From Marinilabilia salmonicolor (GTDB lineage: Bacteria > Bacteroidota > Bacteroidia > Bacteroidales > Marinilabiliaceae): DNA of 64,000 bases. Positions 43,362 through 51,603 of the stretch are shown one piece after another. The stretch is from assembly GCF_003003035.1 (NCBI RefSeq), contig NZ_PVTS01000014.1:88475-152474 (forward strand), read 5' to 3'. The translations under genes and the position numbers were made by a program. Within the stretch, counting starts at the first letter, position 1. The number at the start of each line of letters is the position of its first letter. The notes under the pieces were generated by a model. It saw nothing but the letters and a program-made list of their open reading frames with translations. It had not been told where the DNA came from and did not search any database.

Positions 43362-46300
43362 ATGAAGGCTCGCTTAATATTTTTGTTCGGTTTCTTTTTA
43401 CTCTTTTCAATTGACACTCTCCGTGCCTGGCCGGAGATGCCTACTCCCCGTCTGCACGTGGAAGGTCGCTTTCTTAAAGATAACCATGGAAATACTGTTA
43501 ACCTTCACGGTTTTGCCCAGACCTACAGCCCCTGGTTCAATGAGCGGGGGCAATATTGGAATAATTATGATGTGGAAGGATGCCTGACCTATAATCAGGG
43601 ACTGATTGATGACATTTTGGATGCAGGATGGAAGATGAACTTTCTCCGACTGCACATGGATCCCTATTGGTCAAATGAGCCTGGTTGTACTCCTGATGGT
43701 CACGAATTACCGAATTGTTTCAGTGAAACCCGCTTCAGAAAATATCTTGATGAGGTTTTTGTCCCGATGGCTGAATATGCCATCTCCAAAGGCTTGTATG
43801 TGGTGATAAGACCTCCCGGTGTGAGCCCCGAAGTGATAGGTGTTGAAGATGACTACAATTATGCCGAATATCTGATGACCGTTTGGGATATCGTTTCTTC
43901 TCATCCAAAAATTCTGGAAATGGAGGAGGTGATGTTTGAACTGGCTAATGAACCGGTAAGGATTCGTCTGGCTGATGGAAGCGTCGGGAACAATACACAG
44001 GCCCATTTTGATGTATTGAAACAGATTTTTCAGCCTGTAGTGGACAAAATTCGGGAAAACGGATTTCATAATGTGCTTTGGATTCCGGGTTCAGCCTATC
44101 AGGCCCAGTACAAAGGGTATGCCGTTAATCCCATTGAGGGAGAGAATATTGGTTATGCTGTGCATATTTATCCCGGTTGGTTTGGGAGTGCCGATGGATA
44201 TGAAGTATTCAAGCAGGAGTGGGATGCCAATGTGAAGCCGGTTGCTGATTTTGCGCCAATCATGATTACTGAAATGGATTGGGCACCGGAGAAGTATGAA
44301 GATGTTTCGTGGGGAACAGGGATTACAGGAACAGCCGGTGGCGAAGGATTTGGAGCCAACTTTAAGAGAATTATGGACGAAACAGGGAATGTAAGCTGGT
44401 TGTTATTTACCAGTCCTCACTTCCTGGCAGATTTTAGCGCAGAAGAGCCTGCTGATGGCGAAACCTATACTTTTTTGAATGACCCGGAAGCCTGTCCCTG
44501 GCCTGTATATCACTGGTATCAGGAATATGCAGAAACGAATCATCCCCGACCGGAATTTCAGTATCAGTCGCACAGTGACAACGGTGACGGAACTTATACA
44601 AATCCATTGATTCACGCCGATTTCCCCGATCCGGATGTGATTCGTGTGGATGATGTTTACTACATGGTAAGCACTACGATGCACATCTTCCCCGGAGCAA
44701 CACTTTTGAAAAGTTATGACCTGGTTAACTGGGAATATTGCAGCAATCCGTTGGAAATGATTGAGGCAGGTGATGCATATAATCTTTTGAATGGAGAAGA
44801 CAGGTATGCACGTGGGCAATGGGCGTCCAGTTTGCGATATAATGATGGCACTTTCTACATCATGTTCAATACCCTCGATGAGGGTGCGTATTTATTGACC
44901 AGTTCTGACCCGGCAGGACAATGGGACCTTCAAAAACTTTCCCGTAGTTATTATGACCCGGGGCTTTTCTTTGACGAGGATGGGAAAACTTATGTGGTAC
45001 ATGGAATCAATACCATTAAGATTACTGAGCTGGATGATAATTTTGAAGCCATAGGTGAAGACCGCACTGTGATTGAACGACCGGAGTCTGGACTGGAGGG
45101 ATGTCACATGTACCAGATAAACGGGTTTTATTACATCTATGCTACTTATGGAGGATGGCCTGCTTCACAGGTCGCTTTCCGGTCCACGAATCTGTTTGGG
45201 GATTATGAAGAGAAACTTTTATTGGATGATGACAATATCCATCAGGGGGCATTGGTGGAAACGCAGACAGGAGAATGGTGGACGGTTTTGTTTTATGACA
45301 AGGGGCCTTTTGGGCGTTTTCCCAATTTGCAACCTGTAACCTGGGTGAATAACTGGCCTGAAATTGGTGAAAATGGGCAGGGTGTTACGACTTATCGCAA
45401 GCCCGATGTTGGGCAATCGTATCCTGTAACAGTGTTGCCTACCAATGATAACTTCAGAAATTATCAGTTGGGTAAGCAGTGGGGGTGGAACCACAATCCG
45501 GATGACAGCAAATGGTCGCTGTTTGACCGGCCCGGATTTCTGCGTCTTGAAACTGCAGGGGTGACCGATGGTTTGCTGAATGCAAGAAATACCTTGACTC
45601 AGAGGATTTTTGGCTATCACTCCGAAGCGACTGATTCTTATGGAACCATCAAGCTGGATGCCAGTAATATGCAGGAAGGTGATGTGGCCGGTTTGGCTGT
45701 TTTTCAGGATCCTTATGCTTTTATCGGCGTAACGGTTGCTAACGGAGAGAAGCGAATAATGACAGAGCTGGATGGCGTAGCTCAGGTAGCGACTGATGCT
45801 TTGGCTGAAGAAGTGGTTTACTTAAGAGCAGTAGCCAACTACGGTACCGGTATCGCAAAGTTTTATTACAGTACCGATAATCAGACATATCAGCCGATGG
45901 GAGATGATCTGAATATGGCATTCGACCTGTCGGTTTTTACCGGTAATAAATTCGCCATATTTAACTATGCTACTGAAACAACAGGTGGTTTTGTGGATGT
46001 GTACTGGTTTACTACGGAGGCAACCTTTTCCGAAGATTTGTTCTACGACGATAGTTTTACAGGTTTTACAGAGGAACAGTTAACGCTGGACCAACTGTAT
46101 ATGGACGACCAGGAGTTGGAACTGGTTTTGGGAAGCAACAGGACATTAAGAATTACTGCTCTTTTTCAGGATGGGCATACGGAAATTGTTTCTTCAGAAG
46201 TATCTGTGGTTAACAGCAATCCCGAGGTAGCATACGTGGTGAACGGACGAGTTGTAGCCGGAGAAAACGGGAAGGCTAATATTACCGCTACCTATGAGGA

Positions 46301-46949
46301 CAAGCTTGGAAATCAGCAAAGTGTCAGTTTTACTGTCGTCGTAAGCATTTTTCCTTTAACCAACGAAGGATTTAATCCTTCCATCTGGGAAACGGGAACC
46401 TTTGATGAATCGACAGGTGAACTGATTACCGGACAATATGGCTTTGGTGGTTGGCAGTACGACAACGGACTGGATTTGTCAGGATATAAATTTCTGGTGG
46501 TTAAACTTAAGAAAATTCCCGGCGGAAATGCCTCATTTCGCATCTTTGATGAGAGCAGTTACTGGTCTTCACCTTTTAGCTATGACGTGCAGGATGAAAC
46601 AGAATTGGTTATTGATTTGAACCGCATGAAGAAAGAGGTCGATGGACAGTTGGTTGCGCTCGATCCTTCGCATATTTATATCGTTGGGTTCTGGTCGTTG
46701 GGGGGAAGTCCAATTCTTATTGAAGATGTTTTTCTGTCTAATTCGGATGAATATGACACTTCGGTTCAGGAAATTGATTTTGATGAACTGTTGCCTGACG
46801 AAAAGGTGGACGTCTATTCTTTAACCGGGAGGTTGCTTCGCTCAAAGGTAAAAAGAAAGAATGCTGTTTCAGGTCTTGTTACAGGCGTTTATGTGATTGG
46901 CAATACTGAAAAAGGATATGGAAAGGTGGTGGTATCTGACTCTTATTAG
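43362..46949 (+). CDS. Bifunctional GH5-GH43 enzyme with accessory domains and T9SS-like tail
   Basis: 1195 residues from the ATG at 43362, chosen because the signal peptide (MKARLIFLFGFFLLFS) starts there; the frame extends 24 codons upstream. GH5 module about 30-395: acid/base FELANEP (Glu197), nucleophile MITEMDW (Glu304). GH43 module about 410-680: base in ADFPDPD (Asp423), YYDPG (Asp532), acid LEGCHMY (Glu579). Then a GH43-associated sandwich (about 710-890), an Ig-like domain (about 920-990), a jelly-roll binding domain (about 1000-1110) and a C-terminal segment VDVYSLTGRLL...GVYVI resembling the type IX secretion sorting domain. It probably combines xylanase and arabinofuranosidase/xylosidase activity on arabinoxylan outside the cell (inference). 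Confidence 0.9.
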   Translation: MKARLIFLFGFFLLFSIDTLRAWPEMPTPRLHVEGRFLKDNHGNTVNLHGFAQTYSPWFNERGQYWNNYDVEGCLTYNQGLIDDILDAGWKMNFLRLHMDPYWSNEPGCTPDGHELPNCFSETRFRKYLDEVFVPMAEYAISKGLYVVIRPPGVSPEVIGVEDDYNYAEYLMTVWDIVSSHPKILEMEEVMFELANEPVRIRLADGSVGNNTQAHFDVLKQIFQPVVDKIRENGFHNVLWIPGSAYQAQYKGYAVNPIEGENIGYAVHIYPGWFGSADGYEVFKQEWDANVKPVADFAPIMITEMDWAPEKYEDVSWGTGITGTAGGEGFGANFKRIMDETGNVSWLLFTSPHFLADFSAEEPADGETYTFLNDPEACPWPVYHWYQEYAETNHPRPEFQYQSHSDNGDGTYTNPLIHADFPDPDVIRVDDVYYMVSTTMHIFPGATLLKSYDLVNWEYCSNPLEMIEAGDAYNLLNGEDRYARGQWASSLRYNDGTFYIMFNTLDEGAYLLTSSDPAGQWDLQKLSRSYYDPGLFFDEDGKTYVVHGINTIKITELDDNFEAIGEDRTVIERPESGLEGCHMYQINGFYYIYATYGGWPASQVAFRSTNLFGDYEEKLLLDDDNIHQGALVETQTGEWWTVLFYDKGPFGRFPNLQPVTWVNNWPEIGENGQGVTTYRKPDVGQSYPVTVLPTNDNFRNYQLGKQWGWNHNPDDSKWSLFDRPGFLRLETAGVTDGLLNARNTLTQRIFGYHSEATDSYGTIKLDASNMQEGDVAGLAVFQDPYAFIGVTVANGEKRIMTELDGVAQVATDALAEEVVYLRAVANYGTGIAKFYYSTDNQTYQPMGDDLNMAFDLSVFTGNKFAIFNYATETTGGFVDVYWFTTEATFSEDLFYDDSFTGFTEEQLTLDQLYMDDQELELVLGSNRTLRITALFQDGHTEIVSSEVSVVNSNPEVAYVVNGRVVAGENGKANITATYEDKLGNQQSVSFTVVVSIFPLTNEGFNPSIWETGTFDESTGELITGQYGFGGWQYDNGLDLSGYKFLVVKLKKIPGGNASFRIFDESSYWSSPFSYDVQDETELVIDLNRMKKEVDGQLVALDPSHIYIVGFWSLGGSPILIEDVFLSNSDEYDTSVQEIDFDELLPDEKVDVYSLTGRLLRSKVKRKNAVSGLVTGVYVIGNTEKGYGKVVVSDSY

Positions 46950-47323
46950 GAATTGATGAGAAGATATCGTTTCGGGCTCTGTTCTGCCGGGTTTTCAGAC
47001 AGGTTCTTTGATTAATTTAGGGATGATTTGTTTTTTCTTTCTTAGGTTTTATGTTTTGTAAAGCCATGAAACATGGTAGAGGTTTTTAATTTAGAGATAT
47101 TTTAGTTTTAAAATCAGATATAATCGGTGAGTTGTCTAAAAAGATTCTTTAAAGAAAGGGGCAGTGAGAGGTGTGTCTGATATTGAAAGAATAATATCTT
47201 AAATCAAATCAGGACCAATGATTGATTAACTATTTTTGAAGCAGTAGGTTTTTTGACGATTTAAAGACCTAAAAGCTATTTGTTCAGGTTATAATCAGGC
47301 CTGGATATTCAGTTTTTCTCAGT

Positions 47324-47368
47324 AATTCCCCGGAAGCGTGTGCTGTGCTTTCGGGGAATTTTGTTTTA
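47324..47368 (+). terminator. Terminator downstream of the GH5-GH43 gene
   Basis: AATTCCCCGGAAGC (47324-47337) pairs with GCTTTCGGGGAATT (47347-47360), followed by TTGTTTT. Long stem with one or two mismatches. It lies 375 bp after the GH5-GH43 stop, so it may serve a long 3' region. Confidence 0.8.
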
Positions 47369-47402
47369 TAGGGCCAATAAAAGGGGTTTGAGGCAGAAGC
47401 TC

Positions 47403-47447
47403 ACAAAAAAACCGCAACTCTTCTATTGAAGAATTGCGGTTTTTTGT
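47403..47447. terminator. Bidirectional hairpin at the left element junction
   Basis: AACCGCAA(C)TCTTC and GAAGAATTGCGGTT form a stem with an A run before and a T run after, so it could stop transcription from both sides. It is an imperfect copy of the hairpin just beyond the tRNA at 63229-63268, showing that similarity between the two junctions extends through the terminator. Confidence 0.75.
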
Positions 47448-47448
47448 T

Positions 47449-47463
47449 GTGATCCGGGCGGGA
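47449..47463. other. attL: left copy of the 15-bp att core
   Basis: GTGATCCGGGCGGGA occurs here and again at 63274-63288, where it is the 3' end of the tRNA-Arg gene. Integration into a tRNA 3' end with the integrase gene adjacent to the distal junction is the usual plan for such elements. Confidence 0.85.
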
Positions 47464-47603
47464 CTTATTTATATTAATTTTCAATTTTCATATAAAGCAA
47501 CAATATTAGAGTAAACAACCTTATAACCTAAACATAGAGCCGTTTTTTGTTGTTTATGAAATTAAGTAGAACTAAATTAACTTTCAGTTGAAAAACTTTT
47601 TTA

Positions 47604-47644
47604 GGGTGCAAATTTGCAAAGTTGCACCCTTTAGTTTATCTTTG
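47604..47644 (+). promoter_or_regulatory. Integrase promoter overlapped by a GGGTGCAA/TTGCACCC operator-like palindrome
   Basis: GGGTGCAA (47604-47611) and TTGCACCC (47622-47629) form an 8-bp inverted repeat. A -33 TTTG (47613-47616) lies between the arms and a -7 box TATCTTTG (47637-47644) follows 20 bp later. Spacing is ideal for a Bacteroidota promoter, and the palindrome covers the -33 and spacer, so a protein bound there would control integrase expression. The same octamer recurs at four places in the element. Confidence 0.7.
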
Positions 47645-47670
47645 GATTAGTAAATTCAAAACTTGAAATC

Positions 47671-48972
47671 ATGGCTTCACTCAAATGGTTTATTCGCACA
47701 AATGCGAAAACAAAATCAAAGCCCGTTACTATTCGGGTACGACTTCGGGACGGACAAAAGGACGTCTATTCAAAAACTCATCTAAGCATCCCGGCTAAAT
47801 TTTGGAATCAGAAAGCACGGACTACCCGCGCCAAAATTTCTAATTCAGGAGACTTTGCAGAAAGGGACTGGTATAAAGACCAGCTGGAGACGTTGGAAAG
47901 ACATATTTTAAAATCTTACCAGGACAAAGGGGAACTTTCCAAAGAATGGCTTTCTGAATGTATTGAGAAATTCAGAAATCCTGAAAGCTTTGAGAAAAAG
48001 CCAGTCACTCTGTTTGAGTTTATTTCTCATTTTATAGAGCAGTCAGAGCAAAGCATAAACCCAAAAACGGGCAGTCCTGTACATTATCGCATTCGCCGGG
48101 ACTATATCCGAACCTTTGAACTACTCAAGGAGTTTGCAGCTGGTCGGGAAATTGATTTTAATGATATTGACCTGGATTTTTACAATGATTGGATAAGCTT
48201 TCTCCAAACAAAAAACATAGGATCCACAGAGGAACCAAAATACTACAAGGCCAACAGCGTAGGAAAATTTATAAAAAACCTGAAAGTATTTCTCAATAAA
48301 GCAACGGAGGACGGTATAAACACAAACCTACGGTACAAATCACACCGCTTTGTTAAAATTCAGGTAGAAACAGACAGCATCTATCTTAATGAAGCCGAAT
48401 TAAACCGCATTCAACAAATTGACCTTTCAAACAGGCCATACCTTGAACGGGTGAGGGATCTGTTTTTGGTTGGTTGCTGGACTGGTTTAAGGTTTGGCGA
48501 CCTTTCACGAGTGAAGCCTGAAAACATTCAAGACGGTTTTATACGTGTTACACAATCCAAAACAGGGGATAGGGTTGTAATTCCATTGCATCCGGTTGTT
48601 ACTTCCATTTTAGAGAAGTACGAAGGCCGTTTGCCGGCCGCTATTTCGAATCAGAAGACAAACGACTTTCTCAAAGAGATTGCAAAGCTGGCAGAGTTAA
48701 ATGAAGATCTTCACATTTCCGAAACCCGTGGAGGTATCAAAAGAACCGTAAAACGGCAAAAGTGGGAATTGGTCAGTTCCCATTCTGCCCGCAGATCTTT
48801 TTGTACCAACTTGTTTAAAGCCGGATTCCCCTCGCAATCAATAATGAAAATCAGCGGGCATAAGTCCGAGTCTGCCTTTCGTAAATACCTAAAAGTTAGC
48901 GAAGAAGAACACGCCAATTTGTTATTACAGCATTGGACTAAAAACGGTAATCATTTAAAGGTTGTAGGGTAA
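47671..48972 (+). CDS. int: Tyrosine recombinase (element integrase)
   Basis: 433 residues. N-terminal arm-binding domain of the Bacteroidota type (about 1-100, RVRLRDGQKDVYSKTHLSIP), core-binding SAM-like domain (about 110-225) and catalytic domain with TGLRFGDL (Arg274), HSARRSF (His371, Arg374), GHKSE (His397) and nucleophile FRKYLKV (Tyr406). It catalyses integration into, and with an excisionase removal from, the tRNA-Arg 3' end. It lies 208 bp from attL. The stop overlaps the next start (TAATG), so both genes are translationally coupled. Confidence 0.95.
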   Translation: MASLKWFIRTNAKTKSKPVTIRVRLRDGQKDVYSKTHLSIPAKFWNQKARTTRAKISNSGDFAERDWYKDQLETLERHILKSYQDKGELSKEWLSECIEKFRNPESFEKKPVTLFEFISHFIEQSEQSINPKTGSPVHYRIRRDYIRTFELLKEFAAGREIDFNDIDLDFYNDWISFLQTKNIGSTEEPKYYKANSVGKFIKNLKVFLNKATEDGINTNLRYKSHRFVKIQVETDSIYLNEAELNRIQQIDLSNRPYLERVRDLFLVGCWTGLRFGDLSRVKPENIQDGFIRVTQSKTGDRVVIPLHPVVTSILEKYEGRLPAAISNQKTNDFLKEIAKLAELNEDLHISETRGGIKRTVKRQKWELVSSHSARRSFCTNLFKAGFPSQSIMKISGHKSESAFRKYLKVSEEEHANLLLQHWTKNGNHLKVVG

Positions 48973-49865
48973 TGAATAAGGAAAACATACACACAATACT
49001 GCAAAAAGAGTTTCCCGGTACTGATAAGAAAGTATTGGATATAATTGCAGGGCATATAGTAAAATCCGTTTTTACTGATATGGAAACTGTAATCAAAGAA
49101 GGCAGGTCGCTGATTGAAATATATGATCGGCTTGAAAATGAAAGGCCTTTGCCAGAACAATCACCTGCGGAGGTAATTAGTGAAATGATGCTCATAACGA
49201 AAAATAATCGGTTAATAGGTTCGGAGGTTCTAAATCATAAAGCATTATCAAAGATCGCACCTGACGGAGAACAGGGATATTTAAAGAATCAGATTTATTT
49301 AATGATAAAAGAGATAACAAAAACAAGGTTTGGTTATATTGATTGGAATGAGTCAGGACAACCCATGAACGAAGAGGAATTAACCCCGCTTGCTATTAAT
49401 TACTATCAAAAATGGAGCTCCTTTGGAGAAAGAGAAAGAACGGTTGCTGTTGATGACTTATTGGAATTCTTTGAGTGGTATTGGTTAATCTACGAACTTA
49501 AACAACTCAAAGAACAGGTAAAGGATCATTCCCAGTTAATGGAAAAACTTTGGCATAGAAAATACATTGATAACATCGACAAGGATGTTTTTAACAATGC
49601 TATGAAAAATGGGCCATATCCAACGGAGAAAAACAAAGTTATCTGGATTGGTAAACCGTCCGATGCAAATAAATTCTGTGAGCATTTAGGCATGGTAAGT
49701 GATGGACGTGGTAGGTATAAGGTTTGGAATCGATATTTCATCTTAGATAATGGAAAGCCTTTATACGAGAACACCAAACCAGATAATCGCAGGGGAGATA
49801 TTATCGACCTAATGGAAAATGAAGGTTACCCGGAGGGGTATTTGAAAAACATTAAAAAAGAATAG
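48972..49865 (+). CDS. Unrecognised 297-residue protein coupled to the integrase
   Basis: The ATG overlaps the integrase TAA by one base. The protein is soluble, mostly helical in appearance and rich in charged residues. The N-terminal region (1-90) has IHTILQKEFPG and PAEVISEMML. The middle (about 140-185) has LEFFEWYWLIYELKQL. The C-terminal ~70 residues (KVIWIGKPSDANKFCEHLG onward) look like a small DNA- or peptide-binding domain frequent in Bacteroidota hypothetical proteins. No catalytic motif is evident. Being in a two-gene operon with int, closed by a terminator, it may help recombination or control (inference). Confidence 0.75.
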   Translation: MNKENIHTILQKEFPGTDKKVLDIIAGHIVKSVFTDMETVIKEGRSLIEIYDRLENERPLPEQSPAEVISEMMLITKNNRLIGSEVLNHKALSKIAPDGEQGYLKNQIYLMIKEITKTRFGYIDWNESGQPMNEEELTPLAINYYQKWSSFGERERTVAVDDLLEFFEWYWLIYELKQLKEQVKDHSQLMEKLWHRKYIDNIDKDVFNNAMKNGPYPTEKNKVIWIGKPSDANKFCEHLGMVSDGRGRYKVWNRYFILDNGKPLYENTKPDNRRGDIIDLMENEGYPEGYLKNIKKE

Positions 49866-49895
49866 CAGAAAACTTATCTAAAATACAACTATTTG

Positions 49896-49921
49896 AAGGC
49901 CATTAATTTGGCCTTTTTTTA
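49896..49921 (+). terminator. Terminator of the integrase operon
   Basis: AGGCCA (49897-49902) pairs with TGGCCT (49909-49914), followed by seven T. It lies 30 bp after the stop of the 297-residue gene. Confidence 0.88.
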
Positions 49922-49994
49922 TGCCTAAAATCTAAAAAAGTCTAAATACTTTTAGATAAGTAACTGTCAATCAATTCTTTAACTAACTTAAAGT

Positions 49995-50046
49995 CGTTGT
50001 ATGTTTGTGGTAACGAATCAAGTTAATCACAATTAAACATACAACG
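49995..50046 (+). promoter_or_regulatory. Operator-like inverted repeat over the excisionase promoter
   Basis: CGTTGTATGTTT (49995-50006) and AAACATACAACG (50035-50046) are perfect 12-bp inverted repeats 28 bp apart. The left arm contains TATGTTTG (50000-50007), a TAnnTTTG -7 box. The right arm ends two bases before the ATG at 50049. This could be an autoregulatory operator or a leader hairpin hiding the start. Confidence 0.65.
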
Positions 50047-50048
50047 TC

Positions 50049-50381
50049 ATGAACACACAACCATTTAATTTACACACAATTCTTTCAAATCCAGAACTCG
50101 CTGGAAAGCTCAAATTTGAAATATCGGGGATAGAAATTGTAAATGCTATTCAGACAGCCGCCCGAGAACTTCATGAAAACAAATCCGAAAAAATTTCATC
50201 TGAAGAGCAGTATTTGACACCTGACCAAGCCGCAAAGATGCTTCAGGTTTCTAAGGTGACTCTTTGGACGTGGAACCGAAAAGACATTTTGCCAGCCTTC
50301 AAAATTGGCCGCCAAGTCAGGTACAAGCTTTCAGATATTCAAAAAATAGCCGAAGGAAGGGAGGCCAGCCATGAAGCATAA
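50049..50381 (+). CDS. Excisionase-family HTH_17 DNA-binding protein
   Basis: 110 residues. Residues about 55-105 form a MerR-like winged helix of the excisionase/HTH_17 group: LTPDQAAKMLQVSKVTLWTW followed by AFKIGRQVRYKLSDI. The N-terminal 50 residues are a helical extension common in Bacteroidota members. Such proteins act as recombination directionality factors or as repressors. It starts the second gene block of the element, preceded by an inverted repeat, and its 3' end overlaps the next gene by 11 bp. Confidence 0.85.
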   Translation: MNTQPFNLHTILSNPELAGKLKFEISGIEIVNAIQTAARELHENKSEKISSEEQYLTPDQAAKMLQVSKVTLWTWNRKDILPAFKIGRQVRYKLSDIQKIAEGREASHEA

Positions 50382-50694
50382 AAAAAGCCCCGAAACCGTG
50401 GGGACGGTAAAAGGGGCAGAATCGAAAGGGGGAATCAATGGGACAAAGATAATCAATCTTTCCGACTTCGGGCCAGCCACTCAATCAATCCATTCCGTAC
50501 TACTTACCGGACAATACACTACTGCCGAACTGGTAAGGGAAACTGGTGTATCTGATCCGAGGTCGCATATTCGCTATTTAAGAGCCGGGGGTGTTCCAGT
50601 CTCTGACTACTGGCTGCATTTGGGCGATAATACCCGCATGAAAGTTTATTTCATCCATTCAGCACCGATCAGGAAGAAAGGAGGTGCACAATGA
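50371..50694 (+). CDS. Small winged-helix-like protein
   Basis: 107 residues. The C-terminal half (about 40-95) looks like a winged helix: SVLLTGQYTTAELVRETG, then DPRSHIRYLRAGGVPVSDYW and a strand pair ending KVYFIHS. The N-terminus is basic and disordered. Similar small proteins accompany excisionase-like genes in Bacteroidota elements. The start overlaps the upstream gene by 11 bp and the stop overlaps the next start (ATGA). DNA binding is inferred. Confidence 0.7.
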   Translation: MKHKKSPETVGTVKGAESKGGINGTKIINLSDFGPATQSIHSVLLTGQYTTAELVRETGVSDPRSHIRYLRAGGVPVSDYWLHLGDNTRMKVYFIHSAPIRKKGGAQ

Positions 50695-50903
50695 TATACT
50701 ATTGTGTGGCTGCAACCGTTGACGCCGGACTAATCAATCATGTAATGGAGATTGATACCGCTACCAGGGGGGTAGCACTTGGATATCATATACTACCCGG
50801 CACCATTACCCCCGACCGGAAAAGAGCTGAAGAACTTCTTAAGCAATGGCAGAGAAGCCCTTTCCGGCTAACGAAAGAACTTGAAAAACTTGTAATCTAC
50901 TAA
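50691..50903 (+). CDS. Unrecognised 70-residue protein
   Basis: ATG overlaps the preceding TGA. The sequence begins MIYYCVAATVDAGLINHVME and ends with a basic helix (RAEELLKQWQRSPF). No family recognised. Its coupled position in the early gene block suggests it is expressed. It precedes the replication initiator by 10 bp. Confidence 0.65.
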   Translation: MIYYCVAATVDAGLINHVMEIDTATRGVALGYHILPGTITPDRKRAEELLKQWQRSPFRLTKELEKLVIY

Positions 50904-50913
50904 ACGCTTTGAA

Positions 50914-51594
50914 TTGAAAAACGGAGGTTACATAAAACTTTTCAGAAAACTCACAGAATGGGAGTGGTACGATGACGCCAACACCTTTAGAGTGTTTATA
51001 CACCTTTTGCTAAATGCGAGTTTTGAAGCAAATAGTTGGCAGGGTATCGCGTTGCAGCCCGGACAGTTAATAACCGGGAGGAAGAGATTAGCCAAAGAAT
51101 TGAAGTTATCAGAACGACAAATTCGCACTTCATTAAATCGCTTAAAATCGACCAACGAAATAGCCATCAAAACGACCAACAAATTTAGCGTTGTAACTAT
51201 TTGTAAATGGGAAGATTACCAGAGCGAAGGAGAAGCCAAGCGACCAGCAAAACGACCAGCAAAAGAGCCAACAAACGACCAACAAACGACCACTACTAAA
51301 GAAGGTAAAGAAGGTAAAGAAGTATTAACACGCGATTTTGAGAAGTTTTGGACGCAATACGACAAAAAGAAGGATCGAAAAAAATGTTTTGCAAAGTGGA
51401 AGAGACTAAGCCAGTCAGATAAAGAAAAAATCTTTCAGACGTTACCGGCTTATATCACATCAACACCTGATAAGCAATACAGAAAAAACCCGCTTACTTA
51501 CCTTAACGGTGAATCATGGAACGATGAGATTATTACCTCATCCACCGAACAGGAGAAAGCAGACATTAACTATTTGGAATATTCACCCGCATAG
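50914..51594 (+). CDS. DnaD-like replication initiation protein
   Basis: 226 residues from the TTG at 50914, which gives the usual start of this group (NGGYIKLFRKLTEWEWYDD). Residues about 20-110 hold a winged helix (LAKELKLSERQIRTSLNRLK), followed by a charged linker with repeated KRPAKRPAK and GKEGKE, and a C-terminal segment (FEKFWTQYDKKKDRKKCFAKW, KNPLTYLNGESW) typical of phage replication proteins that load a helicase. It lies just upstream of the DnaB-like helicase. Role in starting element replication is inferred from family and position. Confidence 0.82.
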   Translation: MKNGGYIKLFRKLTEWEWYDDANTFRVFIHLLLNASFEANSWQGIALQPGQLITGRKRLAKELKLSERQIRTSLNRLKSTNEIAIKTTNKFSVVTICKWEDYQSEGEAKRPAKRPAKEPTNDQQTTTTKEGKEGKEVLTRDFEKFWTQYDKKKDRKKCFAKWKRLSQSDKEKIFQTLPAYITSTPDKQYRKNPLTYLNGESWNDEIITSSTEQEKADINYLEYSPA

Positions 51595-51603
51595 ACATAG
51601 ACA

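Larger units (their letters stand above)
46950..47448. other. Intergenic region between xylan locus and integrated element
   Basis: About 500 bp of AT-rich sequence without a gene, holding two stem-loop terminators (47324-47368 and 47403-47447). Nothing assignable is seen in 46950-47320. Confidence 0.6.
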
